Assembly (NCBI RefSeq): GCF_022180385.2
Contig: NZ_BQME02000001.1
Span: forward strand, 2,717,636 to 2,781,635
Length of the DNA stretch: 64,000 nt
Direction: 5' to 3'
From: Paenibacillus sp. L3-i20
GTDB taxonomy: Bacteria; Bacillota; Bacilli; Paenibacillales; Paenibacillaceae
The notes beneath the pieces were generated by a model, which was given only the letters and a program-made list of their open reading frames with translations, was not told where the DNA came from and made no database searches. The stretch's first letter is position 1; each line of letters opens with the position of its first letter. This document shows positions 1 to 8,002 of the stretch, piece by piece. The position numbers were made by a program, and so were the translations under genes.

Positions 1-312
1 CAACGAACGAATCTAGTTAAACTAGCGTGTACGATTGTTGTTCTAGTTCTTGCTGGTTCAGCTGTTTCAGTAGCAGGGGCTGTTGGTTTCGTAGGGCTGA
101 TCGTTCCCCATCTTACTCGCAAGTTGGTTGGTGTCGATTATCGTTGGATTATTCCATGCTCAGCTATTCTTGGAAGTTTGCTTGTCGTGTTTGCGGACCT
201 TGGTGCTAGGATGGTTAATCCGCCGGCAGAAACACCAGTCGGTGCTATCATTGCCTTAATAGGTGTTCCGTTCTTCCTTTATTTAGCCCGCAAGGAACGG
301 AGGGAACTGTAG
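1..312 (+). CDS. FecCD-family iron-siderophore ABC permease, C-terminal part (5' end outside window)
   Basis: The reading frame is open from base 1 and stops with TAG at 310-312, so only the last 103 residues are seen. They carry the C-terminal signature of BtuC/FecCD permeases: the GAVGFVGLIVPHLTRKLVG block, then two hydrophobic helices and the PAETPVGAIIALIGVPFFLYL tail. The permease moves ferric siderophore or a related chelate through the membrane. The next permease gene begins at the base directly after the stop, so the two are co-translated and probably form the permease heterodimer. The binding protein and any ATPase would lie upstream, outside the window. Confidence 0.93.
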   Translation, partial: QRTNLVKLACTIVVLVLAGSAVSVAGAVGFVGLIVPHLTRKLVGVDYRWIIPCSAILGSLLVVFADLGARMVNPPAETPVGAIIALIGVPFFLYLARKERREL

Positions 313-1347
313 ATGTCATTCGTAACAGCAGAGCAGATTGAACAGAAACGACGTAAAAAGGGTAATGTCGTTCTTGCCATTTTTGTATTTCTAATCATTG
401 CTGGATTTCTTGTTAGTATGAGTACTGGATTTTCTAAACTTTCACCAGTAGATATTTTCTGGACCATTGTCGGTAAAGGAACTCCTAATCAAGAGTTGAT
501 ATTGTTTGAATTCCGCTTGCCGAGGATCGTGTTGTCTGTATTAATTGGTGCTGGACTAGCGGTATCCGGCTGTATTATGCAAGCAATATCACGGAATGCG
601 CTCGCTGATCCGGGTATTCTTGGTATAAACGCTGGAGCAGGCATTATGGTTATGTTATTCTTTTCCTTCTTCCCGTCTAATATGGCGGCACCATTGTTTA
701 TGTTGCCCATTCTAGCATTTGTTGGAGCAGGATTAACAGCAACGCTTATATTCGTGCTTGCTTACAAGCGACATGAAGGACTATCGCCTACAAGATTGCT
801 ACTGACAGGAATAGCGATCGCAGCTGGTATAAGTGCTGCGATGATCGTATTAACACTGAAACTGAGTCCAGAGAAATATGACTTTGTAGCAACTTGGCTT
901 GCAGGGAGCATATGGGGTACAAATTGGAAGTTTGTATTAACATTGCTGCCATGGATTTTAGTACTAATTCCGTATGTCATGATGAAATCGAAAACGATTA
1001 ATGTGTTGAACTTAGGAGATGTTACAGCGAGAGGGCTCGGTGTACATATTTCTAGGGAGCAGATGAAATTACTGGCAGCAGCTGTAGCGCTATCTGCGGC
1101 GAGCGTCGCAGTAAGTGGTGGAATCGGTTTCGTTGGTTTGATTGCACCACATCTTGCTAGACGATTGATAGGGCCGAAGCATGAAATTTTGTTACCGGTA
1201 TCTGCATTAGTGGGTGGTTTGCTTGTTATGGTCGCTGATACAATTGGAAGATGGATCTTACAACCATCGGAAATTCCAACAGGTATCGTCGTAGCCGTTA
1301 TTGGAGCACCATACTTCCTATATTTATTAGCACGTTCTCGCACATAG
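313..1347 (+). CDS. FecCD-family iron-siderophore ABC permease
   Basis: A 344-residue integral membrane protein of normal length for BtuC/FecCD permeases. Visible are a first helix near residues 18-38, the family motif EFRLPRIVLSVLIGAGLAVSG (about 67-87), GGIGFVGLIAPHLARRLIG (about 272-290) and the closing EIPTGIVVAVIGAPYFLYLL. ATG at 313 abuts the preceding stop; its likely ribosome binding site, AACGGAGGGAACTG, lies inside the end of the upstream gene. It is the second half of the permease pair. Substrate cannot be read from sequence; ferric hydroxamate or a similar siderophore is the family expectation. A strong terminator follows. Confidence 0.95.
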   Translation: MSFVTAEQIEQKRRKKGNVVLAIFVFLIIAGFLVSMSTGFSKLSPVDIFWTIVGKGTPNQELILFEFRLPRIVLSVLIGAGLAVSGCIMQAISRNALADPGILGINAGAGIMVMLFFSFFPSNMAAPLFMLPILAFVGAGLTATLIFVLAYKRHEGLSPTRLLLTGIAIAAGISAAMIVLTLKLSPEKYDFVATWLAGSIWGTNWKFVLTLLPWILVLIPYVMMKSKTINVLNLGDVTARGLGVHISREQMKLLAAAVALSAASVAVSGGIGFVGLIAPHLARRLIGPKHEILLPVSALVGGLLVMVADTIGRWILQPSEIPTGIVVAVIGAPYFLYLLARSRT

Positions 1348-1377
1348 GTCATCGTAAAAACTATTAAAGGAATTAAA

Positions 1378-1417
1378 AATAGGGCTCACCTTTTTTATAA
1401 AGGAGCCCTATTTTTTT
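1378..1417 (+). terminator. Rho-independent terminator after the FecCD permeases
   Basis: Perfect stem AATAGGGCTC / GAGCCCTATT around a short T-rich loop, followed by a run of seven T. It closes the iron transport operon. Confidence 0.93.
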
Positions 1418-1433
1418 AGGTTAGAACGTGCAG

Positions 1434-1757
1434 TTACATGTTGGTTGTACATAATTTGTAATAAAGATTTTCTTGTTGCATCAACTCTTCATGCGTGCCG
1501 GATTCAATAATCTTTCCATTGTCCAAAACAACAATGCGACTGGCTAGGTTAGCTAGTTCTATTTTATGCGTAACGATAAGGGCGGTTTTTCCCTTTAAAA
1601 AGGCAAGTAAGTTTTGCATTACCGCTTGTTCGGTTTGATGATCGAGAGAAGAAGTAGGCTCATCAAAAATATACAGATCTGATTGTCTCAAGAAAACTCT
1701 CGACAAGGAAAGTTGTTGTCGTTGTCCCCCCGAAAAATTCGAACCGCTTTCATCCAC
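1434..1757 (-). pseudogene. C-terminal remnant of an exporter-type ABC transporter ATPase
   Basis: The 107 residues match only the last part of an exporter-type (MsbA/CydD-like) nucleotide-binding domain: signature NFSGGQRQQLSLSR, Walker B DLYIFDEPTSSLD, the H-loop IVTHK and the usual ending with GTHEELMQ. Walker A, the Q-loop and the whole membrane domain are missing. Upstream in frame, homology stops abruptly at the first residues (DESG) and the sequence becomes the terminator of the ATP-grasp gene, with a stop at 1800-1802. The only start is a GTG with no convincing ribosome binding site. I read this as a gene whose 5' part was lost in a deletion or recombination. Confidence 0.85.
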
Positions 1758-1760
1758 ATG

Positions 1761-1788
1761 AAAAAGACCGTTCAGTATAAACGATCTT
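1761..1788 (-). terminator. Terminator of the ATP-grasp gene (minus strand)
   Basis: Read on the minus strand, AAAGATCG pairs with CGGTCTTT (one G-U pair) and ends in five T. It lies about 12 bases after the ATP-grasp stop codon and directly abuts the ABC ATPase remnant, marking the junction where that gene was cut. Confidence 0.75.
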
Positions 1789-1799
1789 TGACTTGTCTG

Positions 1800-2984
1800 T
1801 TATCTCCGTATTAGCTTCCGTATTACTTTCTTAAATAGTAGAGCCAAAAAATAGAGGGCAGGTAGAGGATCTTTGATGCTCCAAACAGCAGGAGCTTTCT
1901 TCATAAAATGTGATTTGACGATTTCAAGGATGGTTAGTTGTTTCGTTCTTACGTAATTACGTGATGAGATAAGATCCTCGAACAGAAAGCAGAATGCGAT
2001 GTTGAGATTTTGTCTCACAACATGGGTTCCGATAGCCTTTCCTGTTAGCTCGTTATAGGCGAGAAGGGGAAAGTTAATTCCGCATTTTTGCAGAAGAGGG
2101 TCGAGAGTAGTTGTACGGGCGTTTATTTCTAGAAAGTAGTACTTGCCAGAAAGGGCATCCTTTTTAAACTCGATTTCCCCAAATCCTTTGTAACCAATAG
2201 CTTCGAGAAATGGTGCGCCAATGTGATGGAGTTCCTCTACATATTTTTGCTTTGTGAAGGAGGATGCACCAAAGTTAATCGGAAACTGTCGCAGCTTTTG
2301 GCAGGTCATCCAATGGGTAACTAGGGAGGATTGATCCAAGTAAGCATCATATGTGTACACATGGTCATCAGCGCCAGGAATGATTCGTTGCACGATGACT
2401 TCAAGGTTTGCTTGTTGCGCCTTTGCTATTGCGGCATAAACTTCGTCTATCGTATGGCATGTAAATATTTTTGCTCTGAAGATAGTGACGAATGTTGGAG
2501 AGTCCGTTGGTTTGACGATACAAGGAAACCCGATTTCTGCTGTTACTCGTTCCTCAAAGCGTTCGTCTGTAGGACTAATAGACTCGGGAACTAATACGTT
2601 GTGTTTTGTTGCAAGGGTATGAAGAATTTCTTTATCCATAATCCCGCTCCAAAATCCTTGTACGGACATATTGATTTGATAGTGTTGTTTCAGCTCGTCC
2701 AGATAACAATCAATAAACTCAACATATGGATCTACACTTGGAAAGAGAACGGGCTTTGCATCTTGTTTCTTAGCATAGTCAATTAAAAATTGCAGCAGCT
2801 CTTCCTTTTGCCTTTTGTAGTGTGGAACAATAATTTGTTCGTTTAAATATTTGGATTTGGCACCGTATGTACCATCGGTGGAATAGTCCATAGCAACTGT
2901 ATATATGCCATTGGAGCCGAGACCTCTAATAATGCTTAAACCTGTATAGAAGTTTGAACCGAGAATAACAGCTTTGCTTAGCAT
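1800..2984 (-). CDS. ATP-grasp carboxylate-amine/thiol ligase family protein
   Basis: A 394-residue soluble protein of the ATP-grasp superfamily. The N-terminal Rossmann-like lobe starts AVILGSNFYTGLSIIRGLG. The central ATP-binding lobe shows IGFPCIVKPTDS (about 150-161) and a VIVQRIIPG strand. The metal-binding strand GEIEFKKD...YYFLEINAR lies near 273-292. Such enzymes activate a carboxylate with ATP and join it to an amine or thiol. A basic C-terminal tail of about 50 residues may contact the membrane. The specific substrate is not recognisable. It stands alone, with its own sigma-A promoter at 3080-3108 and terminator. Start ATG at 2984 follows AGGAAG. Confidence 0.8.
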   Translation of the reverse strand: MLSKAVILGSNFYTGLSIIRGLGSNGIYTVAMDYSTDGTYGAKSKYLNEQIIVPHYKRQKEELLQFLIDYAKKQDAKPVLFPSVDPYVEFIDCYLDELKQHYQINMSVQGFWSGIMDKEILHTLATKHNVLVPESISPTDERFEERVTAEIGFPCIVKPTDSPTFVTIFRAKIFTCHTIDEVYAAIAKAQQANLEVIVQRIIPGADDHVYTYDAYLDQSSLVTHWMTCQKLRQFPINFGASSFTKQKYVEELHHIGAPFLEAIGYKGFGEIEFKKDALSGKYYFLEINARTTTLDPLLQKCGINFPLLAYNELTGKAIGTHVVRQNLNIAFCFLFEDLISSRNYVRTKQLTILEIVKSHFMKKAPAVWSIKDPLPALYFLALLFKKVIRKLIRR

Positions 2985-3079
2985 GAAACAACACTCGCTT
3001 CCTGGATGATGGAAGATCAGTTAACGGTTGAGTTGAACCGATCTCACTGATCTCATGTAGATGGGCTAGATATGTTTCA

Positions 3080-3108
3080 ATACTACAATTGGTGGTAAAT
3101 GATGTCAA
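3080..3108 (-). promoter_or_regulatory. Sigma-A-type promoter for the ATP-grasp gene
   Basis: On the minus strand TTGACA (3108-3103) and TAGTAT (3085-3080) are separated by exactly 17 bases, about 95 bases before the start codon. Confidence 0.75.
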
Positions 3109-3470
3109 ATATGGTACATCGTTCGATTTTTTTTCTAATCCGCAGTTCTCTTGGAGATAGTGTTTGGAATTGTCTTGATGGGATATCAAGTGTCAAGAGA
3201 GAAAAAATTGGGTTACTACATGTTTAGTAAGCTGGATAGTTCTACTATCGAAGGGACTATGAACAGACAGCTGATGTTTAGTGAATTGGAGCTGATCCCA
3301 GAGAGTGGGAGTGTGGGGTAAGTGAGCAAGTAGTAAAGCACTTAGATGAAATGAGAGTAGGTTGCGTAGGGAGCGGACAAATTTCCGCCCCTGCTTTGTA
3401 GTGTGTGTTTCATGAATGTCAAAATCTAACGAATTCTAATATGCTTATCGTGCCGAAAATCACTTGTTTT

Positions 3471-3565
3471 GAATTTTAACGAGCCCAGATGAAGCTATAT
3501 CTTAAGATATAGCTTCATCTAGGTTGTGGTTTTCCGAATAGCGATTCTGGAGTTCGTTAAAATTC
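3471..3565. repeat. Nested palindromic element (34-bp perfect palindrome inside 12-bp inverted repeats)
   Basis: The outer arms GAATTTTAACGA (3471-3482) and TCGTTAAAATTC (3554-3565) are exact reverse complements. Between them, 3487-3520 is a perfect 34-base palindrome with arms of 17 bases and no spacer (centre CTTAAG). No coding sequence is inside. The layout resembles a small miniature repeat or REP-like element, but whether it occurs elsewhere in the genome cannot be judged here. Confidence 0.75.
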
Positions 3566-3733
3566 GAAAACGTTACATTTTGATCAATTAAGAGTTACTG
3601 AGTTTGTTAGCTGTTAAACAGTGATCGTTACTGGCTGTCAGGACAGCGACTGTAATCGCAAGTAAATTAGGGTAGTTAGCGATGTAAGCAATATGAATAG
3701 TAATTCAGTTACAAATATTTTTTGATACAGTTA

Positions 3734-3760
3734 TTGACATGGTTATTTATGTATGATAAT
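3734..3760 (+). promoter_or_regulatory. Putative promoter of the padR-ABC operon
   Basis: TTGACA at 3734-3739 and GATAAT at 3755-3760 with a 15-base spacer (short), about 65 bases ahead of the PadR start. The -35 is perfect; the -10 assignment is less certain. Confidence 0.55.
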
Positions 3761-3761
3761 C

Positions 3762-3778
3762 TTTATTTAAGAAATAAA
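3762..3778. promoter_or_regulatory. Dyad symmetry next to the -10 region, candidate PadR operator
   Basis: TTTATTT and AAATAAA are perfect inverted 7-mers spaced by AAG, just downstream of the putative -10. The position over the expected transcription start fits autorepression by the adjacent PadR protein. This is inference from position and symmetry. Confidence 0.45.
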
Positions 3779-3825
3779 CAACGTTGGATATACACCATTG
3801 AATGTTTTGGATTGGAGGTTAACAT

Positions 3826-4347
3826 ATGGCTAATCTTATTATTTTGGCATTACTTCGCAGCAGGCCGATGCACGGCTATGAGATGCAGCAATTTATTCAG
3901 TTAACTCGAATGGATGAGTGGGCTAATCTGTTATCAGGATCAATTTATTATGCTTTGAACAAAATGGAACAAGATGGTTTAGTCCGAACTGAGGCAGAGG
4001 AACGTACAGGAGCTCGTCTTAGGAAAATTTATGGTATTACAGATAAGGGCGAGGAGCAATTCCGAGAGCTCGTACGGAAATCGTTGACATTGACACCTCA
4101 CTCCGTTAAGTCTGACTTTGCACTAAGTCTTAATTGGATCGAGGCTATTCCAAAAGAGGATGCACTCGAGCTACTGTATCAAAATTTGCAACAAGTTGAA
4201 TCTACGTTAGAGATGTGGCGTCAAGGTAAGGAAATAAAAGCTGAATACGGTCTTACTCCAATCGTTGCTGCTTCATTCGATAATGCAATTGCTATACTTG
4301 AACAAGATATTAGCTTTATGAAGAAGGTAATAAGTTTATTGCAATAA
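3826..4347 (+). CDS. PadR-family transcriptional regulator
   Basis: A 173-residue protein with the typical PadR N-terminal winged helix: ILALLRSRPMHGYEMQQFIQ (about 4-23), a recognition region with LLSGSIYYALNKMEQDGLV (about 35-53), and the wing RKIYGITDKGEEQF (about 66-79). The C-terminal part is alpha-helical, as in Vir_act_alpha_C dimerisation domains. PadR proteins are usually repressors released by toxic or phenolic ligands, and many sit next to ABC exporters, as here. Ribosome binding site GGAGG at 3814-3818 supports this ATG. It likely controls its own operon through the dyad at 3762-3778. Confidence 0.93.
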   Translation: MANLIILALLRSRPMHGYEMQQFIQLTRMDEWANLLSGSIYYALNKMEQDGLVRTEAEERTGARLRKIYGITDKGEEQFRELVRKSLTLTPHSVKSDFALSLNWIEAIPKEDALELLYQNLQQVESTLEMWRQGKEIKAEYGLTPIVAASFDNAIAILEQDISFMKKVISLLQ

Positions 4348-4350
4348 TAA

Positions 4351-4370
4351 TCGCCGATTACGGTCGGCGA
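4351..4370 (+). promoter_or_regulatory. Intergenic stem-loop without T-tract, between padR and the ABC ATPase gene
   Basis: TCGCCGA / TCGGCGA form a perfect 7-bp stem with a six-base loop directly after the padR stop. There is no T-run, so it is more likely an RNA-processing or partial attenuation element than a full terminator. Confidence 0.5.
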
Positions 4371-4430
4371 ACTTATTTGCTCAAATATCCAAGGTTGGAT
4401 ATACTACATTGGCTAAAGGGGTGCAAGGGG

Positions 4431-5135
4431 ATGAAAACAATGATTCAAGCTAGTGGTTTGGTGAAGAAATATGGTAATCGCACAGTTGTTAATGGATTAG
4501 ACCTAACAATTGAAAAAGGAGAGGTACTTGCTATTATAGGGCCGAATGGTGCAGGGAAATCAACTACACTAGATTTGCTTTTAAGCTTGAAGAAGTTAGA
4601 TAAAGGTTCTATCAGCTACTGGTGTAAGGACCCTGCGCAACATATTGGTGTACAGCTGCAATCGACACCTTTTTTTCCAGGATTCACGGCGCTTGAGAAT
4701 ATGCGAATGTTCGCTGCTTTCTATGGTCTGCGTCCATCGAACTCAGAACTCTATACGTTACTAGATCGCTGTAGTATAAGCGAAGCAGCTAAGACTGATG
4801 CCACTCGGTTGTCAGGTGGACAACAGAAGCGGCTCTCAATTGCAATGATGCTGATGCACAATCCGCAACTTATCTTTTTAGATGAACCAACTGCTGCACT
4901 CGATCCGAGAGCACGCCGAGAAGTTCGCAACTTAATTCAAGAGTTAGCGGAGTCTGGAACGACTGTAGTCTTCATGTCCCACGATATGGAGGAAGTGCAC
5001 AAGCTCGCTACTCGTATTGTGATGATTTGTGAAGGTCGTATCGAGGCAACTGGCACCCCCGAACAATTATTGCAAAGGTATAACACAGAAAGTTTAGAAG
5101 AGCTTTATATTCAATTAACTGATAGTAACAGATAA
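4431..5135 (+). CDS. ABC transporter ATP-binding protein (ABC-2 exporter type)
   Basis: A cytoplasmic ATPase of 234 residues that powers the permease encoded next. All motifs are intact: Walker A GPNGAGKST, Q-loop VQLQS, signature LSGGQQKR, Walker B LIFLDEPTAALD, H-loop MSHD. The 'SGGQQKR' form and C-terminal layout are those of CcmA/DrrA-like ATPases paired with ABC-2 permeases, commonly drug or lipid exporters. The frame is open back to 4377, but AAAGGGG at 4415-4421 puts initiation at ATG 4431; ATG 4440, with AAGGGG just before, is an alternative. The adjacent PadR gene suggests ligand-induced expression. Confidence 0.93.
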   Translation: MKTMIQASGLVKKYGNRTVVNGLDLTIEKGEVLAIIGPNGAGKSTTLDLLLSLKKLDKGSISYWCKDPAQHIGVQLQSTPFFPGFTALENMRMFAAFYGLRPSNSELYTLLDRCSISEAAKTDATRLSGGQQKRLSIAMMLMHNPQLIFLDEPTAALDPRARREVRNLIQELAESGTTVVFMSHDMEEVHKLATRIVMICEGRIEATGTPEQLLQRYNTESLEELYIQLTDSNR

Positions 5136-5164
5136 ATTCAAAATTATACTAGGAGGAATAAATA

Positions 5165-5947
5165 ATGTTAATTATAATTCGTACGATGTTGGCAGGAATC
5201 TTTCGTGATGTTCATTCGTTGGTTTGGAATATTATATTTCCGATTGGGATGTTGGTAGGGCTCGGGTTATATTTCAATAATCCCGTCTATTCCGAGCAAC
5301 TTCTTGCAGGCGTGTTGACCACTAATGTATTGTTTGGTTCGACGATGGTTACTGCCTTCTATGTGATGTCTCATCGAAACCGCGGTATTTATAAGCTGCT
5401 TCGTGTTACGCCATTCTCAACTATAGCTTTTATTGGTTCTATAACAGCTGCCCGCACGATACTTGTTTTACTTGTAAGCAGCATCGTCATTGTTATAAGT
5501 GTTCTAGTATTAAAAGTTACGCTAAGTGCGATTGGATTGTTGTTGATGCTCAGTATACTACTGATAGGTACAATATGCTTTACCGCAATTGGATTCATCG
5601 CAGCGAATTTTTCCAAGGACGAGAGCAATGTCAACATGATTTCGAACGTGATAAGTTTCCCAATGTTATTTACTAGCGAAGCGTTCTATAGTCTGAAAAG
5701 CGCACCAAAATGGATAGAGATTTTAGGGAGTTTGTTACCGTTCAGCTACTTCGTGGAAGCTATGACTGCTGCGGTTCAGAAGCAAGTAATTTTAGCAGAT
5801 GTACTGATACCTCTTGCCATACTAACAGGATTCACTATCATTTGCGTAATCATATCGGCAGTCACTTTCCGTTGGGATACAGAGGGGTCAGCTTTAAGTC
5901 GCATTAAATCGTTCCTACCGAAGAAACGGAATACGGAATCATTATAA
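5165..5947 (+). CDS. ABC-2 type transporter permease
   Basis: A 260-residue membrane protein with about six hydrophobic helices and the ABC-2 layout: N-terminal helix followed by a loop, a paired-helix core (about 93-155) and the C-terminal motif PKWIEILGSLLPFSYFVEAM (about 180-199), which matches the conserved 'P.w...i...lP.ty..ea' pattern of the family. It forms the channel half of the exporter with the ATPase encoded 29 bases upstream. AGGAGGAATAAATA before ATG 5165 is a strong ribosome binding site. The operon ends at the terminator at 5955. Substrate unknown. Confidence 0.92.
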   Translation: MLIIIRTMLAGIFRDVHSLVWNIIFPIGMLVGLGLYFNNPVYSEQLLAGVLTTNVLFGSTMVTAFYVMSHRNRGIYKLLRVTPFSTIAFIGSITAARTILVLLVSSIVIVISVLVLKVTLSAIGLLLMLSILLIGTICFTAIGFIAANFSKDESNVNMISNVISFPMLFTSEAFYSLKSAPKWIEILGSLLPFSYFVEAMTAAVQKQVILADVLIPLAILTGFTIICVIISAVTFRWDTEGSALSRIKSFLPKKRNTESL

Positions 5948-5954
5948 ATAATAG

Positions 5955-5996
5955 AAAGATGGCGAAACAGGTATTGAACCTGAACCGCCATCTTTT
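5955..5996 (+). terminator. Terminator of the padR-ABC operon
   Basis: Outer stem AAAGATGGCG / CGCCATCTTT with inner stem CAGGT / ACCTG, then TTTT. Confidence 0.88.
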
Positions 5997-6218
5997 CGTT
6001 TGCTGCTTATTTTGTTTCAACCGTTTTATTCTATTAACAAGAGCCAATAATTATCCAGACGTCATTAGGGCGGCTTTTTAGATCAGGGCACTCATTTTTT
6101 AAAAATATAATAATACGTAGTTTTCCAAAGTTGTTCGCAAAGAGGATTATATGATCTAATAGGGAAGTATTCTATTCATTATATTGTGAATGAAGTGTTT
6201 GCTTAGAGAGGAGGATAA

Positions 6219-6623
6219 ATGATTACAAGGGCGAGAATATTCTATGTTGTTGCAATTATTATAATGATCGTTGCAGGTCTTTGTACGAGACTTTGGGCGG
6301 ACAATCTGCCCCAATTCGTAGCGATGCACTTTGGCGATGCTTTATGGGCCGGAATGATTTATTTTGGAATGCGAGTTATAGGAATCAGTAAGAAGTTAGG
6401 TTGGGCAATGATGGCAAGTACACTATTTTGTTTAGTAATAGAGCTTAGTCAGTTATATCAAGGTGAGTGGATCAATAGCGTTAGAGATACAGTGATAGGC
6501 GGGTTAGTGTTAGGTCATGGTTTTTTGATGGTGGATCTAGTGAGGTATGGTGCAGGAATTTTGATGGTTTATCTGATTGATCGATATTTGCTTCAACATA
6601 TGTTCAAGATCGAAAAGGAGTAA
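6219..6623 (+). CDS. DUF2809 family membrane protein
   Basis: A 134-residue protein with four predicted transmembrane segments. It shows the DUF2809 hallmarks: an early GLCTRLWADNLPQFVAMHFGD segment (the loop before a conserved GDALWA), a helix ending LCLVIELSQLYQ-like (here FCLVIELSQLYQGEW), and the D.VIGG..LGHGF motif in the last third (about 91-102). Function is unknown for the family. Ribosome binding site GAGAGGAGG precedes ATG 6219. The end of the gene lies in a 37-bp tandem duplication (6588-6661) whose second copy follows the stop codon. Confidence 0.85.
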   Translation: MITRARIFYVVAIIIMIVAGLCTRLWADNLPQFVAMHFGDALWAGMIYFGMRVIGISKKLGWAMMASTLFCLVIELSQLYQGEWINSVRDTVIGGLVLGHGFLMVDLVRYGAGILMVYLIDRYLLQHMFKIEKE

Positions 6624-6661
6624 GTTGCTTCAACACATGCACAAAATCGAAAAGGAGTGAG
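6588..6661 (+). repeat. Imperfect 37-bp tandem duplication over the DUF2809 stop codon
   Basis: Copy 1 (6588-6624) encodes the last residues and the TAA stop. Copy 2 (6625-6661) repeats it with six differences. The end of copy 2 supplies the left arm (AAAAGGAG) of the terminator at 6650-6694. Confidence 0.85.
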
Positions 6662-6694
6662 TAGCTTCGTAGCGACTTGCTCCTTTTTGTTTTG
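6650..6694 (+). terminator. Terminator after the DUF2809 gene
   Basis: Stem AAAAGGAG...GAGT / ACTT...CTCCTTTTT with a TTCGTA loop, followed by a T-rich tail. Confidence 0.8.
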
Positions 6695-6751
6695 TCGTTT
6701 TGATTGATTTTAATCGTTAATTCGGAATCATTAATGAACCCTAATCTGGTG

Positions 6752-6760
6752 CATAGGATA
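6752..6760 (+). promoter_or_regulatory. Candidate mother-cell sigma (SigE/SigK-like) -10 element of the mmg operon
   Basis: CATAGGATA at 6752-6760 fits the CATAnnnTA pattern of mother-cell sigma factors and lies about 25 bases before the ribosome binding site. TCATTAA at 6728-6734 is a possible but too distant -35 (17-base gap). The orthologous B. subtilis mmg operon is SigE-dependent. The call is weak on sequence alone. Confidence 0.4.
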
Positions 6761-6792
6761 GAGTATGACTGATTTACCGGGAGAGGGTGCGA

Positions 6793-7980
6793 TTGACTAC
6801 ACGAAGTGTCATTATTAGCGCAACGCGAACGCCATTCGGGAAATTCGGGGGAGCTTTAAAAGGAGTAAGCGCAGTCGAATTAGGCGGAATAGCAGTACGA
6901 GAAGCAGTGATGCGTGCAGATATACAGGGAGAAACAATTGATGAGGTCCTATTAGGAATGGTACTGCAATCAGGTAGTGGTCAGCTACCATCAAGGCAAG
7001 CAGCAAGATATGCTGGTCTACCTTGGGATGTGACGAGTGAGACTATCAATAAAGTATGTGCATCGGGATTACGTGCCGTGACGATAGCTGATGGAATTAT
7101 TCGCGCTGGAGATGGAAACATTGTCGTAGCGGGAGGCATGGAAAGTATGAGCAATGTGCCTCATGCTTTGCGGGGGATGCGATGGGGGAGACGGATGGGA
7201 AATGAAGTCGTGTTGGACCTTATGCAACATGATGGCTTGACCTGCTCATTCGGTAATGTACAAATGGCCCAATATGGCAGTAAATCTGCTAAGGAATATA
7301 GGATATCGAGAGCTGATCAAGACAAATGGGCTTTGCGCAGCCATCTGAGAGCGGTGCATGCTTTGGACAAAGGCAGTTGGGATGAAGAAGTGGTACCCGT
7401 GCGAATCTTAGGAAGCAATGGGGTTGAAGTCGTCGTCACAGTTGATGAAGCTCCCCGTAAGGATGCGAATATGGAAGCGCTGACGAAGCTAACTCCTTTA
7501 TTCGCTAAGGACGGTACGATAACGGCTGGCAATGCACCTGGTGTAAATGATGGTGCAGGAGCCTTTGTCTTAATGTCAGAGGAAAAGGCAAAAGAGTTAG
7601 GCAAAGTACCGCTAGCTACAATATTAGGGCATGCCGAGGTTGGGCTTGCGGCGCAGCATATCGCAACGGCATCCGGTTTTGCTATTCAGAAGCTGCTATC
7701 CAAAACAGGTTATTCTGTGCAGGACATCACTTTATTTGAAATTAATGAAGCCTTCGCATCTGTTGTTCTAATTAGCAGTCAAATTGTAGGCTTAGATCCA
7801 GAACGAGTTAATGTAAACGGCGGTGCTATTGCATTAGGCCATCCAATCGGAGCTAGCGGAGCACGTATTGTTATGACGCTCATTTATGAGCTTCGCCGCC
7901 GTGGAGGGGGACTCGGTATCGCGGCTATTTGCAGCGGAGCTGCTCAAGGGGATGCGATATTGGTTAGTGTTGATGGGTAA
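6793..7980 (+). CDS. mmgA: Acetyl-CoA acetyltransferase (thiolase), MmgA type
   Basis: A thiolase of about 395 residues that cleaves or condenses acetoacetyl-CoA/3-ketoacyl-CoA. The opening [17 protein letters not shown], the nucleophilic cysteine in [11 protein letters not shown] (about 88), NEAFAS, the [16 protein letters not shown] histidine loop and the C-terminal catalytic cysteine in [11 protein letters not shown] are all present. The frame is open from GTG 6787, but that codon overlaps the GGGAGAGGG ribosome binding site, so I place the start at TTG 6793. It is the first gene of a six-gene operon in the same order as B. subtilis mmgABCDE-yqiQ. Confidence 0.93.
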   Translation: MTTRSVIISATRTPFGKFGGALKGVSAVELGGIAVREAVMRADIQGETIDEVLLGMVLQSGSGQLPSRQAARYAGLPWDVTSETINKVCASGLRAVTIADGIIRAGDGNIVVAGGMESMSNVPHALRGMRWGRRMGNEVVLDLMQHDGLTCSFGNVQMAQYGSKSAKEYRISRADQDKWALRSHLRAVHALDKGSWDEEVVPVRILGSNGVEVVVTVDEAPRKDANMEALTKLTPLFAKDGTITAGNAPGVNDGAGAFVLMSEEKAKELGKVPLATILGHAEVGLAAQHIATASGFAIQKLLSKTGYSVQDITLFEINEAFASVVLISSQIVGLDPERVNVNGGAIALGHPIGASGARIVMTLIYELRRRGGGLGIAAICSGAAQGDAILVSVDG

Positions 7981-8002
7981 TTTGGAATAAGGGAGGATAG
8001 GA

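Larger units (their letters stand above)
2985..3825. other. 840-base divergent intergenic region without a recognisable gene
   Basis: This gap lies between the ATP-grasp gene (minus) and the PadR gene (plus). It holds the promoter at 3080-3108, a GC-rich hairpin at 3369-3391 (GGGAGCGGA / TCCGCCCC, one bulge), the nested palindrome at 3471-3565, an imperfect dyad centred on GCTGTCAGGACAGC (3634-3647) and the PadR promoter. Short open frames exist, but none has a ribosome binding site or a recognisable product. Confidence 0.6.

Noticed and set aside
2926-3189. 87-codon minus-strand open frame upstream of the ATP-grasp gene
   Set aside because: It overlaps the ATP-grasp start and the promoter at 3080-3108, has no ribosome binding site and no recognisable domain.
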